A DNA stretch of 38,582 nucleotides. Origin: an uncultured Flavobacteriales bacterium (GTDB taxonomy: Bacteria; Bacteroidota; Bacteroidia; Flavobacteriales_E; Vicingaceae). The position numbers and the translations under genes are program-made. The stretch spans positions 1 through 38,582 of the forward strand of contig CAJXMH010000029.1 in the NCBI GenBank assembly GCA_913056345.1, in the 5' to 3' direction. The stretch's first letter is position 1; each line of letters opens with the position of its first letter. Below the pieces are notes generated by a model. It searched no databases. It had not been told where the DNA came from and saw nothing but the letters and a program-made list of their open reading frames with translations. This document shows positions 1-8,845 of the stretch, piece by piece.

Positions 1-12
1 CTAACAATCAAG

Positions 13-2736
13 ATGAAAACATTCTACAGTCTCTTATTATCAATCATGATCAGCCATCTCACCATGGCACAAACTACATTTTATACCCAATCATTTGAAA
101 CAATGAGTGGTTATTCTTTCCCAAACGGAAATGGCGTTGGTTCTAGCAACCAAGATTTCTTCGATCGCACTGACTCACTAAATGCGCCTCCTCAGGAAGT
201 TTTTAACTACACTGGATTTGATGGCACTTATTTTATAGCTGCAGAAGATATAGATGGAGTATTAAGTAGCTCTAGAGGAGTTGTATATGTCGATAATATT
301 AACATAAATAGTCAGGCAAACCTTCAACTGACCTTGGCGTTAGCCTCTGGAACAGACATAGATATTGATGAAAGTCGTGATTCTATCTCTATTGAGGTGA
401 AAGTAGATAATGGTCCTTGGGTAGTAATTGGAAGGTTTAGAGCAGACCCTAACACTACTACCTCAACGGGAAACAATGGAGTTTTTGCTGAGGATACTGA
501 CAATGACGGTTTTGGAGATGGAACCCAATTAAACGGAACATTTCAAGATTTTTCATGGTCAATTCCAGGAAGTGGAGACTCATTAGATGTGAGAATAACA
601 TGTGACCTAAACTCAGGTGATGAAGAGGCTGCATTTGATAATTTAAGAATTGCAGGTTCTACAGCAGGTTCTATTTTTGCAAATATCAGTTCTACTACCG
701 ATGCAAATTGCTTTGGGAGTTCTGATGGAACAATGACTGTGACGGTATCTAATGGAACTGCTAATTACAGCTACAGTTGGTCAAATGGGGCTTCTACTAA
801 TAGTTCTTCCTTATCAACTAACACTGTTACAGGTCTTTCTGCTGGGTCCTACACTGTTACAGTTACTGATAACAATAATAATACAGCTACTGCTACAGGA
901 GTAATTAATGAACCGAGTAGTGTTGTTGCTATTATTACTGTAGACAACAATGCAAGCTGTAATGGTTCTTCAGATGGATCAATGACAGTAAATGCCGCAG
1001 GAGGAACAGGTCCTTACAATTACGCATGGTCAAATAATACTACCAACCAAACTGCATCTTCTTTAGGGGCAGGAGTTTATACAGTTACCGTTACTGATGC
1101 TAATGGTTGTTCTGCTACGGATGGTGAAAATATTTCAGAACCTACTGCCATTAGCATCACATTAGACTCCTTAGCAGAAGTTTCTTGTGCTGGTGGAGAT
1201 GGTTTAATTAGGGCCCAAGCAAGTGGAGGTACAGGAGAGCTTACGTTTTCATGGTCGAACGGACTAGTTGAAACTGCAACCAACACTGCATTTAGCCAAA
1301 GTTTTGAGGGTGGTGGAAATTGGAGCTATACTAATTCCCCAATGAGCTATAATACTTCCGGAGATGTATGGGATATTGTTAGCTCAATAGGTTCTATTTC
1401 ATCTGCAAGTGATCAGTCGAACTTTTGGGGAATGCAAGATCTAGATAATACGAATGGTGGAGGTTCTTTTTATCATACTTTAGATTTTGATCCTGTGAAT
1501 GTGAGCGGCTTAACTAATGCTGAAGTAAGATTTGATTATTACACCAATGGGTTTGATGGTCCTGATGAAATTGAATACGAAGTGGTATTTGATAACGGAA
1601 CTACCTGGAGTGCGAATGGAACCACGCTTAATAAAAATACTGCAGCTTGGACCACAGTTTCTGTGCCCATTCCTTCTTCTGCTAATTTTGTTCGTCTTCG
1701 GATTCAAGCAAGTCAAAATGGGGGTGGCGACCAAGCCGGAGTAGATAATGTTCAAGTAGTAGAAGTTGTTAGTCCTCCTGCTAGCACTAACTCAAACTTA
1801 TCTGAAGGAAATTATAGCCTCACAGTGACTGATGAGAACGCTTGCACAAGCACGGCTAACTACACCGTAACAAAAGATACCTCTTGTGCAGGACCTCCTG
1901 TAGGACTAGATATAAGAAGCCTTAGAGACACATCTGTAATTTTACTTTGGGATGCAATTGCAGGGGCTGACCTTTATAAAATAACACTTAGACCTTCTAC
2001 CTCTCCAAACTGGACCATTACAGAGTTTAAGAACATTACCGGTTGGACTCGTAGGGATATCGATGGACTTGTTCCGGGTACCAAATACTTTTGGACTGTA
2101 AATGCGAGAGTCAATGGCAATTGGACCGGCCCCGCGACGCTAGAAAACTTTACCACTCCTACTATGGGCTGTTCTAATCCTACTGCTTTAAGCGTTAATT
2201 TCATAAAAAGTGATAGAGCTCAGCTTTCTTGGGCGACAAAGCCAAGTGTTGTAAGATACCGAATTCGCTACAAGGAGGTTGGCACTAACAACTGGATTTT
2301 AAAAGCTGCGCCTCAATCTAGAGGCATCCAGTATCTAAAAGGACTTAACCCTGGAACAACCTATGAGTGGAAAATGAGAAGTGCGTGCAGCAATAAGTTC
2401 AAGAATGCTTGGGTTGATGGTCCCAATTTTACTACAACTGTTCCTATACCGGGAAATGCTAGAATTAAAAGTCAATCAGCTGAAGTATCGGTCGAGAATC
2501 TTACCCTTTACCCCAATCCTAACCAAGGTCAATTTACTATCAACCTAGGTAGTTTTCAAGATGCGGTGGAAGTTGAAATTAAAGACGTCAATGGCAGACA
2601 AGTATTTAATCAGAGAATAGCCAATCCACAACAAAATCTTTTTATCGACACAAAGATTCAAGAAAGCGGAGTTTACTTCATGTTAGTGAAAACCAAAGAC
2701 GAGCAAAAAGTTATGCGTATTGTAATTCAGAAGTAA
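13..2736 (+). CDS. Secreted SprB-repeat / fibronectin type III protein with T9SS type A sorting domain
   Basis: The 907-residue product begins with a signal peptide (residues 1-20, ending TMAQ). Residues about 21-216 form an N-terminal domain that recurs almost unchanged in the protein at 24009-28778. Two SprB-type repeats follow (about 222-300 and 305-376, each with a YSWSNG- or YAWSNN-like core and a YTVTVTD strand). A third SprB repeat starts at about 380 but is interrupted at 425-590 by an inserted domain, resuming at LSEGNYSLTVTD. Two fibronectin type III-like domains lie at about 628-717 and 718-808. The C-terminus (834-907, LTLYPNPNQGQF) is a T9SS type A sorting domain. The protein should therefore pass through Sec and T9SS to the cell surface or medium. 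SprB repeats are known from gliding adhesins, but an adhesin role here is inference. The ATG at 13 is the only start that gives a signal peptide. Confidence 0.9.
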   Translation: MKTFYSLLLSIMISHLTMAQTTFYTQSFETMSGYSFPNGNGVGSSNQDFFDRTDSLNAPPQEVFNYTGFDGTYFIAAEDIDGVLSSSRGVVYVDNININSQANLQLTLALASGTDIDIDESRDSISIEVKVDNGPWVVIGRFRADPNTTTSTGNNGVFAEDTDNDGFGDGTQLNGTFQDFSWSIPGSGDSLDVRITCDLNSGDEEAAFDNLRIAGSTAGSIFANISSTTDANCFGSSDGTMTVTVSNGTANYSYSWSNGASTNSSSLSTNTVTGLSAGSYTVTVTDNNNNTATATGVINEPSSVVAIITVDNNASCNGSSDGSMTVNAAGGTGPYNYAWSNNTTNQTASSLGAGVYTVTVTDANGCSATDGENISEPTAISITLDSLAEVSCAGGDGLIRAQASGGTGELTFSWSNGLVETATNTAFSQSFEGGGNWSYTNSPMSYNTSGDVWDIVSSIGSISSASDQSNFWGMQDLDNTNGGGSFYHTLDFDPVNVSGLTNAEVRFDYYTNGFDGPDEIEYEVVFDNGTTWSANGTTLNKNTAAWTTVSVPIPSSANFVRLRIQASQNGGGDQAGVDNVQVVEVVSPPASTNSNLSEGNYSLTVTDENACTSTANYTVTKDTSCAGPPVGLDIRSLRDTSVILLWDAIAGADLYKITLRPSTSPNWTITEFKNITGWTRRDIDGLVPGTKYFWTVNARVNGNWTGPATLENFTTPTMGCSNPTALSVNFIKSDRAQLSWATKPSVVRYRIRYKEVGTNNWILKAAPQSRGIQYLKGLNPGTTYEWKMRSACSNKFKNAWVDGPNFTTTVPIPGNARIKSQSAEVSVENLTLYPNPNQGQFTINLGSFQDAVEVEIKDVNGRQVFNQRIANPQQNLFIDTKIQESGVYFMLVKTKDEQKVMRIVIQK

Positions 2737-2761
2737 AACGAGACACTCTTTGAGAAATAAG

Positions 2762-2793
2762 AAAAGGGAAGCCGATGGTTTCCCTTTTTTTTT
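2762..2793 (+). terminator. Rho-independent terminator after the SprB-repeat gene
   Basis: A GGGAA/TTCCC stem with an inner CC/GG pair and a GAT loop is followed by nine T residues, starting 25 bases after the stop at 2736. An A-run precedes the stem, so the hairpin could also work for the convergent minus-strand gene ending at 2912, though that is 120 bases away. Confidence 0.8.
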
Positions 2794-2911
2794 ATGTGAG
2801 ATGACTAGATAGTTAGTGGCTTGTTTTGTGGTTGATTGAAGCCATAATGGAACTGTATTTAGGAGTCTTCAAGTTTAATTTAAGCATACTCATTCTGTCA
2901 TTAAAGGGTAT

Positions 2912-5900
2912 TTAATCCAGTCGAGCTGCAAGCACAAAGGTTTCTTTAAACACTTGTTCATCTCCTGATGGGTTGATAGCCTGAAAATGTAAGACATATA
3001 TTCCAACTCTTGCTTTAGTCGCTTCATTGGTTATTCCATCCCAGCTAAAAGTGCCTGAAGAACCAAGTAATTCGTTATTTACAAGATTTTTAACTAGCCT
3101 ACCTCCTCTATCATAGATTTTTACATTAGCAAGATACCCAGGAGCACCAAATTGATAGTTAACGTTCAAAATATCTTGAAAGCCATCATTATCGGGTGAA
3201 AAACTTTCAGGATCCAAGCTCACTTGCCCATCAAAACGGGTATCAGGAAAAAACTGAGAATTTTGATATCCTGGAGTGGCAAAGCCCACTCTTTCCGAAG
3301 CAGAGTGAAAGTTATCCCAATCAGCACTTGGACGGTTGGGGTCTAAACGCTCTAAACTAACCCCATCTTCATCATTTAACAGTTCAAAGTGTTGGTCTTC
3401 ATCATAACGAAAGCCATCAATTAAGTTATTATGAGCATCCAACACGTAAACTCCCCCTTCATCATCATTATAGGACGGCAGGTCGTTAATTTCAATAAAA
3501 ACATCCCGAACTGTTGCCGGATATTCATTGACTATATTGTCAACGTTCTCACTTAAGCCTACATACTCTCCTGGAAATACTAGGTAAGGCTCATTGATGA
3601 TCAACTCTCGGTTAGCAATACTATCATCATCCCAATTCGCCATCATCCAATTTTGTAGACTGACTACTTTATTAGATCGGTTAAACAATTCTACAAAGTC
3701 TGAGCCGCCAGTTCTTGGATTAAATAAAATTTCATTGATTACGAGGTCATTAGCTAGAGCCATTTCAGGCAAGGCTAAACTAAACCTTTCATTTTCATCT
3801 AGTTGATTTCCTGAACAATCTTCGATTCCCTGAATGTTAAGGCTAACCAATACTCCAGAGTCGAGAGGGTTAACTAAAACCACTTTTATCTTGCTTACAT
3901 CCTGCGGCTCGAAGATCAAATCGGCTACTACATTTGGAGGGTTAAAGCTATACGTTGCAGTAATGGTAGAGTTGGTATCAACTCCCTCATTAAATCGAAG
4001 CTCAATGGTATCTGCTGAAAACACTAAAATATCTCCTAATGTAGGAGAATTAAGATCAGGTGATTGGTCTAAAACAGAGTTGGCTCGGCCAGGTGTTCCT
4101 CCTGCTCCAGCATTAGAGGCAATAAAGTTGTAGCTTCCATTACAGGGCAAATTTGGATTGATCTGCTCTAATGTGTAACCCCCATTTTTCTTATCCTCAT
4201 TTTGGTACCATTGGTCGGTATAACTAATATAATCTATCAATTGCCCTTTTTGATCTCTCAGTAAAATCTCATCTCCACTGTTGGTTAAAGCGGGAAAGGA
4301 AGATTGTCCTTGAGTTGGCCCAAAAGCTGAAAAAGCCATTTCACTTCCTTCTGAACAGATGATGATGTAATCACCAGGTCGAAAAATTAAATTTTCCAAA
4401 GTCGAGACGGTGGAACCATCTCCTAAGGTCCAGTTCGAAAGGTCAAATATTTTCTGCGAAGCATTGTACAACTCGATAAACTCAGCATCCGGCAAACCCA
4501 CTTGGGGACTTGGATCACACATAAATTCATTGATCACTACATCACGATAGTTGGGACTAGCAGGTACTACAATTTCAGCTTGGTTTTGACTGCCAATTGA
4601 ATTTCCCGGACAATCTAAAATATTCGTGACAGTTATGGTGTTTACCACTCCTGAATCAAGCGGAGAGTTTAGCAGTAATAAAACTTCGGTATAAGTTGGA
4701 AAACGATTCTGTGCGCTGGCTACACTCGCGGAAGTACTAAAAGTGTAAGTTGCTGAAAGCACTGAAACTGTATCAAGTGGCTCATTAAATCGAAGCAAAA
4801 CACTGTCAGCGGATAGCGCTTGTGCAGAAAGTAGTGCAGGAGAAGTTTGGTCAGCCGTTGTATCGTAGACGGAATTTTGTGTGCCTGGAGTTCCTCCTTG
4901 TATGTTATTGGAAGCAATAAAATTATTCTTGCCGGTACATTCCGTTAATGGATTAATCTGCTCTAAACTCCAACCCCCATCATCTTTAGTAAGATCCTGG
5001 TACCAGTCTTTGGAATAAGAAAGCCGATCAATCATGTTTCCCTGATTATCAAAAAGCTTGATCTGATCTCCAGTATTATTTAAAGAAGGGAAAGACTGCA
5101 CACCCATGGTAAATCCAAAACTTTGGTAAGCTGAAACATCTGCTAAAGGACAAAGAATAATGTAATCTCCAGGTCTAAAAATCTGGCTACTCAAACTTCC
5201 GCCCGAAGAAGCATCTTCGATTTGCCATCCATTCAAATCAAATATCTTGTTGGAGGCATTGTAGAGTTCGATAAAGTCCGCTTGAGGCAAGCCAATAGAG
5301 GGAGTAGGATCCGGGTAAAACTCGTTGATTACCACGTCTCGGTATGCAGGTTCAGCCGGAAGGACTACTTCACTGAGGTTGTTCCCTGAAATTAGGTTTC
5401 CAGAGCAATCGTTTACGTTACTAACTATCAAGGTATCAACCTTTCCTGAATCCAAGGGAGTACTTAAAACCAAAAGCGCTTGATCGTAAGATGGAGGCTG
5501 ATTAAAAACTTGTCCCACTACTGCTGAGGTGGTAAAAGTATAATTCCCATTTACCACAGAAGTAGAATCCATAAATTCATTGAACTGAACCAATACGCTA
5601 TCTTCTGAAAGTGCTGTGACTTGAGTAACCTGAGGAGCCGTTAAATCAGATGTGGTATCGTAAACGCTATTTTGCTGTCCGGGAGTACCCCCAATTGAGG
5701 CATTGGAAGCAGTAAAATTATTGGCTCCAATACAAGGTGTTTTTGGATTGATCTGTTCAATGCTCCATCCTCCACCGTCTCTAGAAGGATCTTGATACCA
5801 ACTCAAATCATAGCTTAATTGGTCGATGGTATTACCGCTATTATCTTCTAATCGAAGATCGTCTCCCCCATTATTTAAGGTAGGCAATGAAGATACAGGA

Positions 5901-7129
5901 ACTACGGTTCCAAAACTTTGATAGGCAGATGCATCGGCACTGTTGCAAATAATCACATAGCCGTTGGGTTGCAAAATGTGAGAAGGTAAGCTACGTGAAG
6001 AGGAACCGTCGGCAATTTCCCAGCCGTTCAGATCAAAAACTTTATTGGAAGCATTGTAAATTTCTACAAACTCACCACTTGGCAAACCATTGGAAGGGCT
6101 TGGATCCGGGTAAAACTCATTAATCACGATATCTCTTTGGTTAGCCGGAACTGGGACAAAATAGAAAAAGCTGACCGTATCAGTTGTCATTACATTTCCA
6201 TTGCGGTCGGCAAGGTTTTTGACTTCCAAATTGTAATTGGTCCCGGAAACAAAATTTGAGGAAAAGTCAAGCACCAAACGACTGCTATCAGAGGCATCAA
6301 TCGCGGCTGCAGTTGGGTTAACGCCTCCATTTAACAAGGTGAAATTAGTCGTAACAGTTGCGGAACTTAGATCCAAAAACTCGCTAAAACGAAGCTCTAA
6401 GCTGTTGCTATCTAATACTAATAAACTATCTGCTTGAGGCTTTATCGTATCTTGAAAAGCCTGACCATTCACCACAAAATCATCAAAGAAGAACTTATCT
6501 GAACGGGTAGAGGTATAGTGGCAAAGCACTCCAAAAAAAGCGCTTTGAGGGTGTGTCAAATCCGTGGCTGTTCCTTGCGAAACATAATTGTTTCCGGCAA
6601 CTGAAGTGTCAGCAAACAATTCCCATTGTCCACTCATATCTTTGGTCACCCTCACTTTTACCTTTACCGGTTGCTGCCCTACGATGCCATCAATCCCATC
6701 AATAATTTCTACTTGGTTACTACCATCTTGACGGTATAAGCTTACATCATCTACCGCTCCGCTAACCCCTCCAATCCTTACGAAATAACCATCTAAATTT
6801 TGAGTGAGATCTTGCTGCGAAGAAACCAAGTAGACCTCTCCATAATTACTTCCTGAAGGTGAAAAATCCATTTCTACGAAGAACTCCCAACTAGCAGAAT
6901 TGATAACAGTTGAATTGGTAACTAAATAAGCAGGATCACTTGCAGTTACATCATTCAATTGCAATTGATTAGCTGCATCAATTTGAAACTTAGCCGTTTC
7001 TCCTATCCAAATGGGATTAGCATTGAAGTTGCCATCAGAAAAATCATCAGAAAATCCTGCTTGACTGTATACTTCAGTGGCAAAGATCAGTAGCAAGAAA
7101 AAAGGTAAAAAGCCGTTTAAGGTTCGCAT
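2912..7129 (-). CDS. Large secreted multi-lamin-tail-domain protein
   Basis: The 1405-residue product has a signal peptide (about 1-22, ending VYSQ). An N-terminal concanavalin-like region (about 25-215) is followed by a SbsA-like Ig domain. Four lamin-tail domains start near residues 330, 595, 857 and 1122, each opening with a VINE motif (three with an FVEIYNAS/FIELYNAS core, the fourth FVELFNRS). Between them are Ig-like linkers containing a FNE core. The repeat period is about 262-265 residues. The C-terminus (from about 1305, FSPDNDGFQD) is a FlgD-like/gliding-motility-type Ig fold ending KETFVLAARLD, probably the export or anchoring signal instead of a YPNP-type domain. Bacterial lamin-tail domains occur in secreted nucleases and surface proteins. 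No catalytic domain is visible, so a structural or binding role is likelier. It is transcribed divergently from asd. Confidence 0.88.
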   Translation of the reverse strand: MRTLNGFLPFFLLLIFATEVYSQAGFSDDFSDGNFNANPIWIGETAKFQIDAANQLQLNDVTASDPAYLVTNSTVINSASWEFFVEMDFSPSGSNYGEVYLVSSQQDLTQNLDGYFVRIGGVSGAVDDVSLYRQDGSNQVEIIDGIDGIVGQQPVKVKVRVTKDMSGQWELFADTSVAGNNYVSQGTATDLTHPQSAFFGVLCHYTSTRSDKFFFDDFVVNGQAFQDTIKPQADSLLVLDSNSLELRFSEFLDLSSATVTTNFTLLNGGVNPTAAAIDASDSSRLVLDFSSNFVSGTNYNLEVKNLADRNGNVMTTDTVSFFYFVPVPANQRDIVINEFYPDPSPSNGLPSGEFVEIYNASNKVFDLNGWEIADGSSSRSLPSHILQPNGYVIICNSADASAYQSFGTVVPVSSLPTLNNGGDDLRLEDNSGNTIDQLSYDLSWYQDPSRDGGGWSIEQINPKTPCIGANNFTASNASIGGTPGQQNSVYDTTSDLTAPQVTQVTALSEDSVLVQFNEFMDSTSVVNGNYTFTTSAVVGQVFNQPPSYDQALLVLSTPLDSGKVDTLIVSNVNDCSGNLISGNNLSEVVLPAEPAYRDVVINEFYPDPTPSIGLPQADFIELYNASNKIFDLNGWQIEDASSGGSLSSQIFRPGDYIILCPLADVSAYQSFGFTMGVQSFPSLNNTGDQIKLFDNQGNMIDRLSYSKDWYQDLTKDDGGWSLEQINPLTECTGKNNFIASNNIQGGTPGTQNSVYDTTADQTSPALLSAQALSADSVLLRFNEPLDTVSVLSATYTFSTSASVASAQNRFPTYTEVLLLLNSPLDSGVVNTITVTNILDCPGNSIGSQNQAEIVVPASPNYRDVVINEFMCDPSPQVGLPDAEFIELYNASQKIFDLSNWTLGDGSTVSTLENLIFRPGDYIIICSEGSEMAFSAFGPTQGQSSFPALTNSGDEILLRDQKGQLIDYISYTDQWYQNEDKKNGGYTLEQINPNLPCNGSYNFIASNAGAGGTPGRANSVLDQSPDLNSPTLGDILVFSADTIELRFNEGVDTNSTITATYSFNPPNVVADLIFEPQDVSKIKVVLVNPLDSGVLVSLNIQGIEDCSGNQLDENERFSLALPEMALANDLVINEILFNPRTGGSDFVELFNRSNKVVSLQNWMMANWDDDSIANRELIINEPYLVFPGEYVGLSENVDNIVNEYPATVRDVFIEINDLPSYNDDEGGVYVLDAHNNLIDGFRYDEDQHFELLNDEDGVSLERLDPNRPSADWDNFHSASERVGFATPGYQNSQFFPDTRFDGQVSLDPESFSPDNDGFQDILNVNYQFGAPGYLANVKIYDRGGRLVKNLVNNELLGSSGTFSWDGITNEATKARVGIYVLHFQAINPSGDEQVFKETFVLAARLD

Positions 7130-7160
7130 ATCTCGGTTAAACTAAGGAGAGTAAAGTTAG

Positions 7161-7168
7161 TACATTTG
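7161..7168 (+). promoter_or_regulatory. Putative -7 promoter box of asd
   Basis: TACATTTG matches the Bacteroidota -7 consensus TAnnTTTG exactly and lies 39 bases upstream of the asd ATG. No convincing TTTG -33 box is seen at the usual distance, only a weak TTA near 7137. Confidence 0.4.
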
Positions 7169-7207
7169 GATTCCTTTTAAGTAAAATCAAGGTTAACAAA
7201 TAGTTGA

Positions 7208-8197
7208 ATGAAAATAGCAGTAGTGGGTGCCACCGGTTTGGTAGGCCAAGTGATGATCCAAGTCCTAGAAGAGAGAAAATTTCCCCTAAGCGAATTAATT
7301 CCGGTAGCTTCTGCCCGTTCAATTGGTAAAGAAGTACATTTTAAGGGTAAACAAGTGAAGGTTGTAGGCATGGAAACTGCCATTGAATCAAAGCCTGACA
7401 TTGCCTTATTTTCTGCAGGGGGAGAAACTTCATTGGCTTTTGCAGAAAAGTTTGCAGCAGTTGGCACAACGGTAATCGACAACTCCTCCGCTTGGCGCAT
7501 GGATCCTTCTAAAAAGCTGATTATTCCCGAAGTGAATGCAAACGCATTGACTAAGGAAGATAAGATCATAGCTAACCCCAACTGTTCAACCATACAAATG
7601 ATTTTAGCGCTTGCGCCCATTCACAAAAAGTATGGCATAGAGCGGATTGTGGTTTCTACTTATCAGTCTATCACTGGAACTGGTGTGAAGGCATTGCAGC
7701 AATTGGAAGACGAACAAAATGGCATCGAAGGCGAAAAGGCTTATCCGCACCAAATTCACCGTAATGCCCTTCCCCATTGTGATGTATTTCAAGAAAATGG
7801 CTACACCAAAGAAGAAATGAAGTTGGTGAAAGAAAGTCAAAAAATAATGGGTGATCCAAACTTAAAAGTTACGGCTACTGCAGTAAGAATTCCAACGGTT
7901 GGCGGTCATTCGGAGTCGGTCAACCTCAGCTTGCAAAAAGAATTTGAGCTTGAAGAAATCAAAAGTCTTCTCAGCCAAAGTCCAGGAATTATAGTGCAAG
8001 ATGATGTAGCCAATAACCTTTATCCCATGCCGCTTAATGTACACGGCAAAGACACTGTTTTTGTGGGCAGAATTCGAAGAGATGAAAGTCAAGATAACGG
8101 ACTTAATCTTTGGATCGTAGCGGATAACTTGAGAAAAGGCGCTGCCACTAATACCATACAAATTGCTGAGTATTTGCTCGCCAACAAGCTTCTGTAA
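7208..8197 (+). CDS. asd: Aspartate-semialdehyde dehydrogenase
   Basis: Asd reduces aspartyl-4-phosphate to aspartate-4-semialdehyde with NADPH, the branch step to lysine/diaminopimelate, threonine and methionine; it acts in the cytoplasm. The 329-residue protein has the usual length. It shows the Rossmann motif GATGLVG (residues 8-13 region), the catalytic cysteine Cys126 in NPNCSTIQ, the STYQSITGTG segment (150-159) and the general-base histidine His234 in GGHSESVN. The ATG at 7208 is immediately followed by the N-terminal beta strand MKIAVVGATG, so the start is secure. The gene appears monocistronic: its upstream neighbour is divergent and the next gene starts 108 bases downstream. Confidence 0.97.
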   Translation: MKIAVVGATGLVGQVMIQVLEERKFPLSELIPVASARSIGKEVHFKGKQVKVVGMETAIESKPDIALFSAGGETSLAFAEKFAAVGTTVIDNSSAWRMDPSKKLIIPEVNANALTKEDKIIANPNCSTIQMILALAPIHKKYGIERIVVSTYQSITGTGVKALQQLEDEQNGIEGEKAYPHQIHRNALPHCDVFQENGYTKEEMKLVKESQKIMGDPNLKVTATAVRIPTVGGHSESVNLSLQKEFELEEIKSLLSQSPGIIVQDDVANNLYPMPLNVHGKDTVFVGRIRRDESQDNGLNLWIVADNLRKGAATNTIQIAEYLLANKLL

Positions 8198-8305
8198 AGG
8201 CTAATACATAATTTTTCTCGATCCGTTTTCGTATTTTTAACTAGCTAGGCAACGGAAAATAGTATCCATGTGTCTTACAAATAAGGACTTTCACTGCGGA
8301 TACCC

Positions 8306-8845
8306 ATGGATGAGAAAAAGTTAATACAAGCTTGTATTGCTGAGGATAAAACTGCTCAGCGATTCTTGTATGAGCAATTCTCACCCAAAATGTATTTTCT
8401 TTGTTTAAGGTACGCTAAAAGCGAAGCCGAAGCGCAAGACATCTTGCAAGATGGATTTATCAAAGTTTTTGATAAGCTGAGCAGCTTTCGATTTAAAGGC
8501 TCCTTTGAAGGATGGATCAGAAGAATTATGGTCAATACCGCCTTAAACTACATTAGAAAGAAAAGCCATCAAGAGGAAGTGATTGGATTAGAAGATTATC
8601 AAGACCAAGTAGTTTCATCTAAAGCAATCAGCAAACTCTCGGAGCAGGAATTATTAAAACTCATACAGCAATTGCCTGATGGGTATAGAATGGTTTTTAA
8701 CCTTTATGTGATCGAAGGTTACAGCCATAAAGAAATTGCGGAAAAATTAGCGATCTCTGCTAATACTTCTAGGTCTCAATTGGCTAAGTCTAGAAAATGG
8801 ATGCAGGCCGAATTATTAAAATTAAAAACAAGCAAACATGTCTGA
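8306..8845 (+). CDS. ECF-type RNA polymerase sigma factor
   Basis: The 179-residue protein has the two-domain plan of sigma-70 ECF factors. Region 2 spans about residues 17-86, with DILQDGFIKVF and WIRRIMVNTALNYIRKK. Region 4 spans about 113-170, with LPDGYRMVFNLYVIEGYSHKEI as helix-turn-helix lead-in and SANTSRSQLAKSRK as recognition helix. It would direct core polymerase to its own set of promoters. The ORF overlaps the next gene by 8 bases (ATG at 8838, TGA ending 8845), so the two are probably translationally coupled and functionally paired. The upstream 108 bases hold no clear -7 box. Confidence 0.93.
   Translation: MDEKKLIQACIAEDKTAQRFLYEQFSPKMYFLCLRYAKSEAEAQDILQDGFIKVFDKLSSFRFKGSFEGWIRRIMVNTALNYIRKKSHQEEVIGLEDYQDQVVSSKAISKLSEQELLKLIQQLPDGYRMVFNLYVIEGYSHKEIAEKLAISANTSRSQLAKSRKWMQAELLKLKTSKHV

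Noticed and set aside
7177-7620. A 147-codon minus-strand ORF antisense to asd
   Set aside because: It lies fully in the shadow of a secure asd gene and has no family features.
8262-8303. GTATCC/GGATAC inverted repeat upstream of the sigma factor gene
   Set aside because: Only 6 base pairs around a 30-base loop; expected by chance.
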